DNA from: Anabaena subtropica FACHB-260
GTDB taxonomy: Bacteria; Cyanobacteriota; Cyanobacteriia; Cyanobacteriales; Nostocaceae
Assembly (NCBI RefSeq): GCF_014697105.1
Contig: NZ_JACJRF010000001.1
Coordinates: 167,020 to 231,019, forward strand
Direction of reading: 5' to 3'
Length of the DNA stretch: 64,000 nt
The notes beneath the pieces were generated by a model. It was not told where the DNA came from and did not search any database. It worked only from the letters and a program-made list of their open reading frames with translations. Both the position numbers and the translations under genes were made by a program. Below, in pieces: positions 20,816 through 29,941 of this stretch. The stretch's first letter is position 1; every line of letters starts with the position of its first letter.

Positions 20816-21304
20816 GAACTCATACTTTCTTAATTTCCTATTACTAGTTACTGTAAACTCTAAATAGGTGTAAATGAATCTATAGGATGGTATATACAAA
20901 AAAGAGCATAATTAGTACGCAAATATTTTTGATGAGTAAAGACATTAATTTTCAATGAACCTTAAGGAAGATTTATTAAACAAAAATCATGGTGAGAAGT
21001 CAAATCATTCTTGAGGAATAGTTCTGATTAGAGTTGATTTTTTGTAAACTTTCATACGTTATTGTTGAATCTACTGTTAACCAACTCATGCCATTTTGCC
21101 CCATCGCTACCTCTGATGGAAAAATTGCGGCAAATTATACAACTACGAGAAAAATTGTCTGTATTTTCGTTGTGTTTTTAAACTAAAAACACCTCTAGAG
21201 ACTAGAGTCTAGGGAAAAGAGGTTTTCATCCCTGATTGTGGATCATTGCTTGTGGTAAGACGACTAACAGTTAAATATGAGATTACTAATCTAAACCTAA
21301 AAAT
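20816..21304. other. intergenic region between divergent genes
   Basis: This spacer separates the DUF2993 gene (minus) from the sugar kinase gene (plus) and must hold both promoters. The only structure is a nested hairpin at 21191-21223 (ACCTCT/AGAGGT outside, CTAGA/TCTAG inside) followed by TTTT on the plus strand. No gene is supported. Confidence 0.5.
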
Positions 21305-21361
21305 CTAAAATGAGATGAGCAATCCCCGTGAAAAACTAAAATGAGATGAGTAATCCCCGTG
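21305..21361 (+). repeat. 31-bp-period tandem duplication spanning the kinase start codon
   Basis: A 26-base unit starting CTAAAATGAGATGAG occurs at 21305-21330 and again at 21336-21361 with one difference (C or T at position 16 of the unit). The second copy carries the real start codon; the first carries an identical mock start. Confidence 0.85.
21315..21344 (+). CDS. 9-codon upstream ORF (leader peptide candidate)
   Basis: The first copy of the duplication gives ATG AGC AAT CCC CGT, then GAA AAA CTA AAA and TGA at 21342-21344, so the peptide would be MSNPREKLK. Its first five residues equal those of the kinase that follows. The stop lies one base before the kinase ATG, an arrangement that favours translational coupling or re-initiation. 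Whether it is translated is unknown. Confidence 0.4.
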   Translation: MSNPREKLK

Positions 21362-22323
21362 TTTTGTGCCTTGGTGAAGTTTTATTCGATTGTTTAGCTG
21401 ATCAATTAGGGCTAAAGCTGGAAGAGGTGAAGTCTTGGACTCCTTACCCAGGAGGAGCGCCAGCTAATGTGGCCTGTGCTTTGGTGAAGTTGGGAACTCC
21501 CGCCGGATTTATAGGCGCGGTTGGTGAAGATGAGCCAGGAAATGAGCTAGTCAAGCTATTACAAGAGGTAGGTGTAGATACAACGGGTGTTCAACGTCAT
21601 CCTACTGCACCAACACGACAAGTTTATGTGGTGCGAGATTTAGCAGGCGATCGCACTTTTGCAGGCTTCGGTCAATATGATACCTCTGAATTTGCCGATA
21701 CCCATCTACAAGCCAAGCAATTACCAGAGTCAGTGTTTCGAGAGGCTGATTTCCTGATTTTAGGTACTTTGGAATTAGCCTATCCCGACAGTGAAAAAGC
21801 TATTTACCGCGCTTTAGAATTGGCAGAACAGTATGATCTGAAAATTGTATTGGATGTCAACTGGCGACCAGTTTTTTGGCAAGATGAAAATATTGCTCGG
21901 CAAAAAATTCAGGAAACATTCAAGCGCATCGATTTCCTCAAACTTGCCAAAGAGGAAGCAGAATGGCTATTTAATACAACTGATCCAGGTGCTATTACTT
22001 ACCGTTTAGATTCAATTGAGGGAGTGTTAGTGACGGATGGAGATAATGGTTGTGCTTATTGTTTAGGTGAAAATGAGGGTAAAATACCAGCTTTTACCGT
22101 TGCTGTAGCAGATACCACCGGTGCAGGAGATAGCTTTTTGGCAGGATTTATTCACCAACTGAGTAAACATGGTATTCACAGCTTGAGTGATGCAGATACA
22201 GCAAAACGTATTGTTACTTATGCCAGTGCAGTAGGGGCGCTGACTACCATTAAACCAGGTGCGATCGCTTCTCAACCCACATCTACAGAAGTCGAAATTT
22301 TTCTAGCCTCCCATCAAGTTTAA
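21346..22323 (+). CDS. PfkB-family sugar kinase, fructokinase-like
   Basis: The 325-residue protein belongs to the PfkB/ribokinase family. It begins RVLCLGEVLFDCLAD, has the first PfkB signature region with PYPGGAPANVACALVKLG (about 33-50), and the second signature DTTGAGDSF at residues 256-264 with the catalytic Asp262 in the anion hole. The sequence is closest in character to bacterial fructokinases, which phosphorylate fructose from sucrose breakdown, a common route in Nostoc. Substrate cannot be proved from sequence. The start region is a recent tandem duplication that places a nine-codon ORF directly upstream. A GTATCAGC/GCTGATAC hairpin follows the stop. Confidence 0.9.
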   Translation: MSNPRVLCLGEVLFDCLADQLGLKLEEVKSWTPYPGGAPANVACALVKLGTPAGFIGAVGEDEPGNELVKLLQEVGVDTTGVQRHPTAPTRQVYVVRDLAGDRTFAGFGQYDTSEFADTHLQAKQLPESVFREADFLILGTLELAYPDSEKAIYRALELAEQYDLKIVLDVNWRPVFWQDENIARQKIQETFKRIDFLKLAKEEAEWLFNTTDPGAITYRLDSIEGVLVTDGDNGCAYCLGENEGKIPAFTVAVADTTGAGDSFLAGFIHQLSKHGIHSLSDADTAKRIVTYASAVGALTTIKPGAIASQPTSTEVEIFLASHQV

Positions 22324-22344
22324 GCAAAAATTCAAGCCACTGGG

Positions 22345-22368
22345 GTATCAGCTAAAATTGGCTGATAC
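22345..22368. terminator. hairpin between convergent genes, weak terminator
   Basis: GTATCAGC (22345-22352) and GCTGATAC (22361-22368) are exact inverse arms with an 8-base loop. They follow the sugar kinase stop and precede the 3' end of the minus-strand histidine kinase. There is no T tract, so termination is uncertain. Confidence 0.4.
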
Positions 22369-22412
22369 TTCAGGAGGGGACAGGGAGAAGGGAGAGAAAG
22401 AACGACTAATGA

Positions 22413-24293
22413 CTAATGACTATTAACAACTTTCATCGGCAAATTAACTATAAAAGTTGCACCTTGTCCAATTCCTGGGCTTTCGGCTTGAACTGTACCA
22501 CCATGCAATTCTACTAAGTGACGAACTATTCCTAATCCTAATCCTAGTCCGCCGTGTGATCGCGTGGTTGAACCATCGGCTTGACGGAAGCGCTCAAAGA
22601 CGTAAGGGAGAAATTCGGGGGATATTCCCAATCCTGTATCGCTGATGCGAATTTGGACGCAGGTATCTAGGCGATCTAGTTCTACAGTAACTTTGCCACC
22701 TAAGGATGTGAATTTGACGGCGTTGGCAACTAAATTCCAGACTATTTGTTGTAGTCTGTTGGCATCACCCATCACTACCCCTACTGTGGGGTCGAATTGG
22801 TATTCAAGGCAAATATCCTTAGCCTCGGTTGCTGGTCTAAGGTTATCAATTGCGGCTTCTACAATTGGTATTAGGTCTACTGGTTGAGTATTAAGACGGA
22901 GTTTGCCGCGAATAATTTGGGAAACATCTAAAATATCTTCAATTAGTTGGGCTAAGGACTTACTATTACGCTCGATTGTCTCTAGGGCTAATGCAGTAGT
23001 ATTTGCGTTAAATACGCGGGTTTTGAGTAGCTGTGTCCATCCGAGTATGGCATTGAGGGGGGTACGGAGTTCGTGGGAGAGTGTGGCGAGAAACTCGTCT
23101 TTGATGCGGTTAGCGGCTTCTGCGGCGCTGCGGGCTGCTTGTTCGCGGGCTAGGAGTTGCTCGCGTTCTTGTTCTACTTGTTTGCGTTCAGTCACATCTG
23201 TAACTAGAGCCACAAAGCCTTCGACTTGTCCATACTGGCTAAACCGAGGAACGTAAGTGGTACTAACATCGTGAATTACGCCACATTTGTCATGTACTTG
23301 GGTTTCAAAAGTTATTTGTTCTCCTGACATAACTATTTCTATATAGGGCAAAATTGACTGATAAACAGATTCACCCAAAATTTCTATAATATGTTTGCCA
23401 TAAGTTTCTGATGCAGACAGCCCAAATAATTCTTCGTAGCCTTTATTATTAAAACGATAGCGTTGTTGGGCATCAACATAAGAAATCAAAACAGGCACAG
23501 AATCGGTGATTAGTCGCAGTTCCTCTTCTCGTTGACGCAAAGTTTCTAGTATCTGATGACTTTTACTGAGTGCGGCTTGCTGTTTGCTAATATCAAGTAC
23601 AAAACCAATTACCTGTTTTTGATGATCATCTAACAAAGCACTACCAATGAGGACGGGAACACGACTACCATCTTTACGGATGTATTCTTTCTCTAAATGC
23701 TGACATACACCTGTGGTTTTCAATTCATAGATAGAGCGATCGCTAATTTCTTGATATTCTGGGGGTGTCATCTCTCGCCATCGTACTAACCCTGCGAGCA
23801 TATCCTCCCGCGTATAGCCTACCATGTTCAAAAAAGCGTCGTTAGCTTCGGCGATCGCCCCATTGAAATCAGCGATAATTACCCCGATAATGTTCGACTC
23901 TACCAACCTTCTAAACCTGGCATCACTTAACTGTAGCTGCTGAGTAGTCAGTTCTAAACGCTGCTTGGCAAGACGTAATTCTGTGTTGAGCCAGTTGATA
24001 AATGTTGTCACCAGGATGAACAAACCTAAACGTACTTTGCTATCTGTATTGGCAACATACAACGAAAACACAGGGTCAAAAAAAACGTAACTTACTGCTA
24101 GGCTAGATAAAACAGTAGCAAACAGACCTGTTTTGAAGCCACCATACCAAGAACTGACCGCTACAGCCGCAAAAAATAGTACAAAAATAGTTGGTGTCAG
24201 TAGTGATTTATATAATAGTGTCAGTAACAAAGCGCCGCTAACTGCTAACAATGCCACAATATATGGCGCAAGCCTGGGGCGTATTCCTTTCAA
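22413..24293 (-). CDS. DUF4118-PAS-PAS hybrid sensor histidine kinase
   Basis: The 626-residue protein has an N-terminal DUF4118 membrane region (about 10-105; four helices, AVSSWYGGFKTGLFATVLSS), as found in KdpD. PAS domains follow at about 127-235 and 260-370, then HisKA with FLATLSHELRTPLNAIL and phospho-acceptor His407. The HATPase domain has NLVANAVKFT (N box), ISDTGLGIS (G1) and FERFRQADGSTTRSHGG (F/G2). It is therefore a complete membrane kinase without a receiver. No response regulator gene is adjacent, so the partner is unknown. The start codon is TTG at 24293, chosen because AGGAGGAG lies about six bases upstream. Confidence 0.93.
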   Translation of the reverse strand: MKGIRPRLAPYIVALLAVSGALLLTLLYKSLLTPTIFVLFFAAVAVSSWYGGFKTGLFATVLSSLAVSYVFFDPVFSLYVANTDSKVRLGLFILVTTFINWLNTELRLAKQRLELTTQQLQLSDARFRRLVESNIIGVIIADFNGAIAEANDAFLNMVGYTREDMLAGLVRWREMTPPEYQEISDRSIYELKTTGVCQHLEKEYIRKDGSRVPVLIGSALLDDHQKQVIGFVLDISKQQAALSKSHQILETLRQREEELRLITDSVPVLISYVDAQQRYRFNNKGYEELFGLSASETYGKHIIEILGESVYQSILPYIEIVMSGEQITFETQVHDKCGVIHDVSTTYVPRFSQYGQVEGFVALVTDVTERKQVEQEREQLLAREQAARSAAEAANRIKDEFLATLSHELRTPLNAILGWTQLLKTRVFNANTTALALETIERNSKSLAQLIEDILDVSQIIRGKLRLNTQPVDLIPIVEAAIDNLRPATEAKDICLEYQFDPTVGVVMGDANRLQQIVWNLVANAVKFTSLGGKVTVELDRLDTCVQIRISDTGLGISPEFLPYVFERFRQADGSTTRSHGGLGLGLGIVRHLVELHGGTVQAESPGIGQGATFIVNLPMKVVNSH

Positions 24294-24659
24294 TCTGGCT
24301 CCTCCTTTGATGCCTCTAGCTACAGCATTATTCCCAAAATATCTAAGAAAATGCGTTCGCTCAACACCTATTTTGCCTTGGCTAAACCAATGCCTCTCGT
24401 TTCTACACCCAGAATCTATCTAAAGTAGTAATAGCTATGATTTTCAAGTGGGACATAATATGAGAAAATTCAAATAATTAATAATTTTATTTAAAATTTT
24501 GCTGAGTATCGTCACAAAAAAACACCTAAAAATTTCGGTTTTAAGATGGGCGTAAATCAGTATAAATATTCCTAACCTACAACTAATTTTTAAAGCAGAC
24601 TATGGGAAATTGGAGACTTTAAATCTAAAATTTCTCAATCTCCAATCCTCAATCTCCAA
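24294..24659. other. divergent promoter region, histidine kinase / helicase
   Basis: This 366-bp spacer separates two divergent genes and should contain both promoters. It carries the strong AGGAGGAG ribosome-binding site of the kinase near 24300. The helicase side ends in a CAATCTCC-rich stretch (24636-24659). I see no gene or RNA. Confidence 0.5.
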
Positions 24660-26213
24660 ATGGCTCGTACTCCCACATTAACTTACGATCGCGGCACACT
24701 CATATTACATCCACCTCCACGCGGCAAAGCTTGGATGGACTATGCCACATGGGATGATAGGGTGGAAAAGTTTCGCATTCCGGCGATGAGATACCGCGCT
24801 GTCGTGGAAGCATTACAGGCGGAAGAGGTCTACTTTCTCGATGAAGCCAAGGGATTTTACCCTGTGGATTTAGTCCCAAGTCTGGAAATGGAACCCTACC
24901 AACACCAGAGTGAGGCGTTAGCGGCTTGGAAGTTGGCGGGAAGACAAGGGGTAGTGGTGCTACCCACGGCGGCGGGAAAGACTTATTTGGCGCAAATGGC
25001 GATGCAGGCGACACCACGCACTACCTTAATTGTGGTGCCGACTTTAGATTTGATGCACCAATGGTATGCTCATTTAGTAGCGGCGTTTCCTGATGCTGAG
25101 GTGGGATTATTGGGGGGTGGTTCGCGGGATAAGTCACCAATTTTAGTTGCAACCTACGACAGTGCAGCCATCCATGCTGAAGCCTTGGGTAATCAATATG
25201 CTTTGATTGTGTTTGATGAGTGCCATCATTTACCCACAGATTTTAACAAAGTGATTGCCGAATATGCGATCGCTCCCTATCGTCTCGGACTTTCCGCCAC
25301 ACCAGAACGCACTGATGGTAAACACACCGATTTAAATATTCTCATTGGTGCTGAAGTCTATCGCAGACGTGCTGAGGATTTAGCTGGGAAGGCCTTAGCT
25401 GAACACGAAATCGTGCAAATGAAGGTGAAATTATCACAACATGAACGGGAAAGATACAACAATTTAATTCAAATTCGCAATGATTTTTTGCGCCAATCAA
25501 AAATTTCCTTAGGGAGTATTCAAGGCTGGCAAATGTTTGTGCAGATGAGTGCGCGATCGCAAGGTGGACGGAGAGCGATGTTAGCCCACCGTGAAGCCAA
25601 AGAAATCGCCTTAGGAACTGATGGGAAGTTAAGAATTTTAGCTAATTTACTCGCCAAACATTATCCAGAACGGGTGTTAATTTTCACGGCTGATAATGCT
25701 ACCGTTTATAAAATTTCTCAAGATTTACTAATTCCCGCGATTACTCATCAAACACCAGTTAAAGAACGCCATGAAATATTAACTAAATTTCGGGAAGGTG
25801 AATATAATACTTTAGTTGCTTCTCATGTTTTGAATGAGGGTGTTGATGTACCTGCTGCTTCTGTCGCTATTATCTTATCTGGTACAGGTTCAACTAGAGA
25901 ATATATCCAACGTTTGGGGAGAATCTTACGTAAAGGAAACATTCAAAATAAGCAGGCGATTTTATACGAAGTTATCGCAGAAGATACCAGCGAAGAAAAT
26001 ACTTCCGCAAGACGCAGAGGTGAAGACAGAAAAGGAAATTTACAGGTAGTTTATGGTAGCGGTAAAGGAACAACTACTAAAGCCGCCGAACAAATAGAAA
26101 TCAATTATGTAGTCGATAATTCACAAGCAAACAACCAGGGAAATGCTACCAACGGAACTACTAAGCCATCGCTTAAACGGCGAAGAAATAATACCAAAAA
26201 GACTGAAGATTGA
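24660..26213 (+). CDS. XPB/Rad25-like SF2 DNA helicase
   Basis: The 517-residue protein is a superfamily 2 helicase. After an N-terminal region resembling the XPB damage-recognition domain (about 1-75), motif I is LPTAAGKT at 101-108, motif II DECH at 186-189 and motif III LSATPERTDGKH. The second RecA domain has VLIFTADNATVYKIS, SHVLNEGVDVPAASVAIILSG and the motif VI segment REYIQRLGRILRKG. The tail (about 460-517) is basic, Asn/Lys-rich and probably flexible. The downstream gene starts inside this tail, overlapping by 71 bases, so the two are translated together. The pair matches archaeal XPB-Bax1, a DNA repair helicase-nuclease complex; a repair role is inferred from that. Confidence 0.92.
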   Translation: MARTPTLTYDRGTLILHPPPRGKAWMDYATWDDRVEKFRIPAMRYRAVVEALQAEEVYFLDEAKGFYPVDLVPSLEMEPYQHQSEALAAWKLAGRQGVVVLPTAAGKTYLAQMAMQATPRTTLIVVPTLDLMHQWYAHLVAAFPDAEVGLLGGGSRDKSPILVATYDSAAIHAEALGNQYALIVFDECHHLPTDFNKVIAEYAIAPYRLGLSATPERTDGKHTDLNILIGAEVYRRRAEDLAGKALAEHEIVQMKVKLSQHERERYNNLIQIRNDFLRQSKISLGSIQGWQMFVQMSARSQGGRRAMLAHREAKEIALGTDGKLRILANLLAKHYPERVLIFTADNATVYKISQDLLIPAITHQTPVKERHEILTKFREGEYNTLVASHVLNEGVDVPAASVAIILSGTGSTREYIQRLGRILRKGNIQNKQAILYEVIAEDTSEENTSARRRGEDRKGNLQVVYGSGKGTTTKAAEQIEINYVVDNSQANNQGNATNGTTKPSLKRRRNNTKKTED

Positions 26214-27360
26214 CCAAAAACATCTAGATTTAACTAACGAATTAATCAATTGTTTTCAAGCAGCCAAAGGTAAAACTCTCGGTATGCTAGAAAGTCAACT
26301 TTTGGATTTAGAAGGAGACGCTACAGATTATCGAGTCAAGCGAGGATTAGCTTATATTATCAAAAGCAATTTCTGCACCTTTGAGGTAGTGAGTCCGCTA
26401 GAACCACCAATGTTAAGAGAAAGAGTCTTTTCTGCGGCTGCAAAATCTGCCCCTAGTAGGGAATCAACACAACTGACATTAAGCAAAATTGCTGATGAAT
26501 TAACCAAAGAATTAGAACGAGAAGTTTTGCTAGAACAAGTGCGAGATGGACTCTATGCTGACTTATCTGAAAATAAGATTTTAACTAACTTTGATGTACC
26601 CACACCAGTAGATATATTAAATCGATATAACTTATCCCAGGTGCAGGGAATATTTTATAAAGCCAGTAAGTTAATTTTAAATGCCCATCGCAATGTTCCA
26701 GGGGAATATAAGCTGTTGTTTCGCTATCTCAAGTTATTTCAACTAATGGCTTATATTGAAGGCGATGCTGATCACGGATTTACAATTACCGTTGATGGGC
26801 CGACGAGTTTATTTAATTCTAGTACACGCTACGGGTTGGCGATCGCTAAACTCATTCCCGCCCTACTTCATGTCACCAAATGGAGTCTAGCAGCCACATT
26901 ACAAACTCGTGATGTCTATACAGATACATGGAAAACAGGTAGATTTACCCTCAATTCCGAATGTGGTTTAGTATCTCACTATTCCAAAGGGAAACCCTAC
27001 GATAGTATGCTAGAAGCATCATTTGCAGATAAATGGGATGCTTTAAAAACAGATTGGGTCTTAGAAAGAGAAGTAGATTTAATTCCCATTCCTGGTAGTG
27101 TGATGATTCCTGATTTCCGCTTAGTACATCCTGATGGACGAGAATTTCTCTTAGAAATAGTTGGTTATTGGCGACCAGAATACTTACAAAAAAAGTTTTC
27201 TCAAGTGCGGCGTTCTGGTTGTGATAATTTAATTTTGGCTATTTCTGAAAGATTGAATTTGGAAAAAGCCGGAATTAAATTAGATAATGTACCGGCAAGA
27301 ATTGTTTGGTTTAAAGATAAATTACTACCGAAATCTGTGTTGGCAATAATTGATGAATAG
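26143..27360 (+). CDS. DUF790 nuclease, Bax1-like
   Basis: The 405-residue protein begins MLPTELLSHRLNGEEI, the typical start of the DUF790 family, which includes archaeal Bax1, the nuclease partner of XPB. The C-terminal nuclease core shows MIPDFRLVHPDGREFLLEIV with Asp324 and Glu338 as likely metal ligands. The middle helical part (about 150-290) includes RYGLAIAKLIPALL. In archaea Bax1 cuts DNA beside the bubble opened by XPB. The gene overlaps the helicase gene by 71 bases in another frame, which supports a functional pair. The overlap shows that the start has been kept despite coding pressure from the helicase tail. Confidence 0.9.
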   Translation: MLPTELLSHRLNGEEIIPKRLKIDQKHLDLTNELINCFQAAKGKTLGMLESQLLDLEGDATDYRVKRGLAYIIKSNFCTFEVVSPLEPPMLRERVFSAAAKSAPSRESTQLTLSKIADELTKELEREVLLEQVRDGLYADLSENKILTNFDVPTPVDILNRYNLSQVQGIFYKASKLILNAHRNVPGEYKLLFRYLKLFQLMAYIEGDADHGFTITVDGPTSLFNSSTRYGLAIAKLIPALLHVTKWSLAATLQTRDVYTDTWKTGRFTLNSECGLVSHYSKGKPYDSMLEASFADKWDALKTDWVLEREVDLIPIPGSVMIPDFRLVHPDGREFLLEIVGYWRPEYLQKKFSQVRRSGCDNLILAISERLNLEKAGIKLDNVPARIVWFKDKLLPKSVLAIIDE

Positions 27361-27367
27361 ACATGAA

Positions 27368-27844
27368 TTAATTAGAAACAACAGGATTGAGTTGTAGTAA
27401 TAACCACGTCAGATAAGTACCAAAAGGCCCCCATAAAGCGTAGGGAAGAAATAGCCAAGCAGCTTTTGTAGAAATAGGCTTAACGACAAAAGCCAAAATA
27501 TAGACGAGTAGTGTTGCTAAACCACCCATGATGATCCCCCCCATCAGACTCCGCAGTTCTACCACAACAGGACTATAAGCGGAAGTAGATATAGCGATCG
27601 CCGCATAAATAGCCATTAAAAACCAAGGACGAACACCTTGTCTTGTCTTTTTTTCCCAGACAATAATGGCTGAAATAGTTGTACAAGCCCAAATGAACGT
27701 CCAAATAACCGGAATGAGAAATTCAAAAGTCAGCCAGTCAGGACGTTGTAAGTTTTGAAACCAGGGGTCGCGCAGTGATGTAAACAGGTTACCACCAAAA
27801 AATAGGGCTGCTGAAACTGCTGTGATGATCCATCTCGCTTTCAC
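27368..27844 (-). CDS. TspO/MBR-related membrane protein
   Basis: The 158-residue protein has five predicted membrane helices and the TspO-like segment LQRPDWLTFEFLIPVIWTFI (about 33-52), which matches the P-W...P..W pattern of the family. Related bacterial TspO proteins bind tetrapyrroles and respond to stress; here that is family inference. It deviates from the canonical W-x-P-P motif, so the relation may be distant. The start is a GTG at 27844 with no good ribosome-binding site. It is convergent with the nuclease gene, the two stops lying about 8 bases apart. Confidence 0.75.
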   Translation of the reverse strand: MKARWIITAVSAALFFGGNLFTSLRDPWFQNLQRPDWLTFEFLIPVIWTFIWACTTISAIIVWEKKTRQGVRPWFLMAIYAAIAISTSAYSPVVVELRSLMGGIIMGGLATLLVYILAFVVKPISTKAAWLFLPYALWGPFGTYLTWLLLQLNPVVSN

Positions 27845-27963
27845 AAGGTTTTTCTGTAATATTGGTCTACTTGCAGTTTAAACAATAATGAGCGATCGCT
27901 GCACCTATTCATAGGAGTAACGAGTGCTGAGTCCTGAGTAAGAATTTCGCCCCCACTTCCCAT

Positions 27964-28554
27964 TCATGGCCATCCAAGGGGCGATCGCCGCAAGAACAAC
28001 TGGGTGATATAGTAGGTATTGCCTACTCGCCACACACCTACACCCGTTTCTGCAAATACTGGACGGAGAATATTTTCTCGGTGTCCGGGGCTTTTCATCC
28101 ACCCTTCAATAGCTGATGGTACAGGTCGAGGAATATTTGTACTTGTGTATAGATTCTCACCTATCACCCAGTAAGAAACACCACCATCACGGACTCTATC
28201 TTGTAGGGTACTGCCATCTGCGCCTGTATGGCTGAAAAACTTCTTTTCTGCCATTTGTCGGCTGTAGTTACGCGCAACCTGCGCTAGTTTGACATTATTT
28301 TGTAAGGGTTGTAGCCCGTTTTTTTGTCGTACTTGGTTGATACCTTGGCGAACGGCTGTTTCTATTTGGGCAGTTGTGGCCGATTCAGCAGGAATTTGGG
28401 GTATGGAGGGCTGATCTGACGGTATTTCCACTACTGGTAGAGGCGGTAAAGATTCAATTAACTGCTCACAGCCAGTAGATAATAAGGCCATAACTCCCCA
28501 TATTGCCCAATTTTTCTTGAGTAACAAATTTTGACATTGATAACGTATATTCAC
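27964..28554 (-). CDS. CAP/SCP (YkwD-like) lipoprotein
   Basis: The 196-residue protein has a signal peptide ending in the lipobox LLSTGC (Cys29), so it is probably lipidated and exported. The CAP domain (about 65-190) shows INQVRQKNGLQPLQNN, FFSHTGADGS, IGENLYTS and the final signature GWMKSPGHRENIL. These contain the His and Glu residues of the CAP cavity. Bacterial CAP proteins are extracytoplasmic with poorly known roles. The start is a GTG at 28554, supported by GGAG six bases upstream (GGAGATAAAGTG). It is divergent from the CPCC gene. Confidence 0.9.
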   Translation of the reverse strand: MNIRYQCQNLLLKKNWAIWGVMALLSTGCEQLIESLPPLPVVEIPSDQPSIPQIPAESATTAQIETAVRQGINQVRQKNGLQPLQNNVKLAQVARNYSRQMAEKKFFSHTGADGSTLQDRVRDGGVSYWVIGENLYTSTNIPRPVPSAIEGWMKSPGHRENILRPVFAETGVGVWRVGNTYYITQLFLRRSPLGWP

Positions 28555-28704
28555 TTTATCTCCATACCAAAGTAATTTTGCTAATTAATTTTTGGTTATT
28601 AATATAAGTTTGAATAATTTCCGAATAGATGAAATTTATTTCTCACCGTTCGCATAATAAAATCTGACTAAGATAATGGTACAAAATATGAATATATTGG
28701 CAAC

Positions 28705-29406
28705 ATGAATATTGAAAAGCTCTACCCTTGCCCTTGTTGTGGCTACAGAACTTTTAACCTTAAGCCACCAGGAACATACCTTATCTGTCCAATATGCTTT
28801 TGGGAGGATGATGGAGATACAGGAGCAGTTTACGGATATAGCAGGGTGGGATCTAATCAAGTCTGTCTACGGCAGGCACAACAAAATTTTATTGCCTTTG
28901 GAGCTTGTGAGCCGCAATGGTTGAAGGATGTTCGTTCTCCAACACCAAGTGATGTGCGAGACACCACTTGGCAAACAATTGATGATTTCGCCGAAAAAAC
29001 TCGATTCGAGCTAATCGAGAAGATTACTGTTGCTTTCAAAGATGTAGTCCTTGAGAATGGAGTCTCACTACATGAAGCACGGGCTTTAGATGATTATGAA
29101 GATCGAAAACAGGCACGTGAAATTGATTGCAAAATACGGTGGCAAGAGATTCCCGATGATTGGATTGAGAAATTCCATGATGTTTTTACATTCATGGATG
29201 CAAAAGGATTTCGATATGCTATTCCGGCATATATGATTTGGTGTCTGAAGTACAACAGGCATGATACAAATTCCTTTGCTTCAACGGTTATATTTTTAAA
29301 ATCCTACAATTACCGCAGTAAATTTTTTAGTTGCCTGGACACAACTCAAGAAAAGGTAATATCCGAGTTCCTGGAATTTATTGATATCTTATTCCCTGGA
29401 TACTAA
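28705..29406 (+). CDS. CPCC cysteine-rich domain fused to a DUF6714-like domain
   Basis: The 233-residue protein has two parts. Residues 1-75 form a CPCC domain: YPCPCCGYRTF and ICPICFWEDDG give two CxxC pairs that probably bind Zn, followed by SNQVCLRQAQQNFIAFGACE. Residues about 90-233 resemble the DUF6714 family (LHEARALDDYEDRKQAR, and DAKGFRYAIPAYMIWCLK). The CPCC domain is found in several bacterial proteins of unknown role, some linked to polymorphic toxin immunity loci. No toxin gene is visible here. It is flanked by non-coding sequence on both sides and is monocistronic. Confidence 0.82.
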   Translation: MNIEKLYPCPCCGYRTFNLKPPGTYLICPICFWEDDGDTGAVYGYSRVGSNQVCLRQAQQNFIAFGACEPQWLKDVRSPTPSDVRDTTWQTIDDFAEKTRFELIEKITVAFKDVVLENGVSLHEARALDDYEDRKQAREIDCKIRWQEIPDDWIEKFHDVFTFMDAKGFRYAIPAYMIWCLKYNRHDTNSFASTVIFLKSYNYRSKFFSCLDTTQEKVISEFLEFIDILFPGY

Positions 29407-29941
29407 AGGTATATTAACTGTTGGAATATCTAGACTTTGGAGACTTGGACAATCAATACTGTGATCGCTCTCGACAAATCTAGATTCCTGGCAATGTGTT
29501 TTGTGAAAGTTGGTATGCAAAAAACTATACCCTGGCTTAAAATATCAAAGCTAGAGATAGCAATACTTGCCAGTTTTTTTGTGAATTAATGATTTCCGAA
29601 TTAAATGATGCGATCGCTGAGTTATTTGAATTTATTTTTAGTTATTTAATATTCATATTTTGCATAATTCCTGAGTGTCACAACAATTACCTGTGCTAAA
29701 TTTGTTTGACATACTTTAATCATCCAATAGCCTCTAAAGTAACAACCTGAATTGAGCTAACTGGCATAATATAAAAGAAGCAAATACAGATAGTCTGTAA
29801 GCAGAGTCTTTTCGTAAACATCGCTACAAATTAATGCAAATAAACAGCCAATAATCTGTATATTTAACTGCAAAAATCGAGGGGATTTAGCTGCGAAATT
29901 CTGAACCTTATTGTTTTTACATTGATTTTGCAGAGGGGTTT
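29407..29941. other. intergenic region without visible gene
   Basis: These 535 bases lie between two plus-strand genes. The sequence is AT-rich, contains one HIP1 site near 29610 and a possible promoter-like TATAAA near 29770. Nothing in it supports a coding or RNA gene. Confidence 0.5.

Noticed and set aside
20816..20899. Longer start of the DUF2993 protein
   Set aside because: The added 28 residues are not family-like; the ATG at 20815 begins a typical N-terminus.
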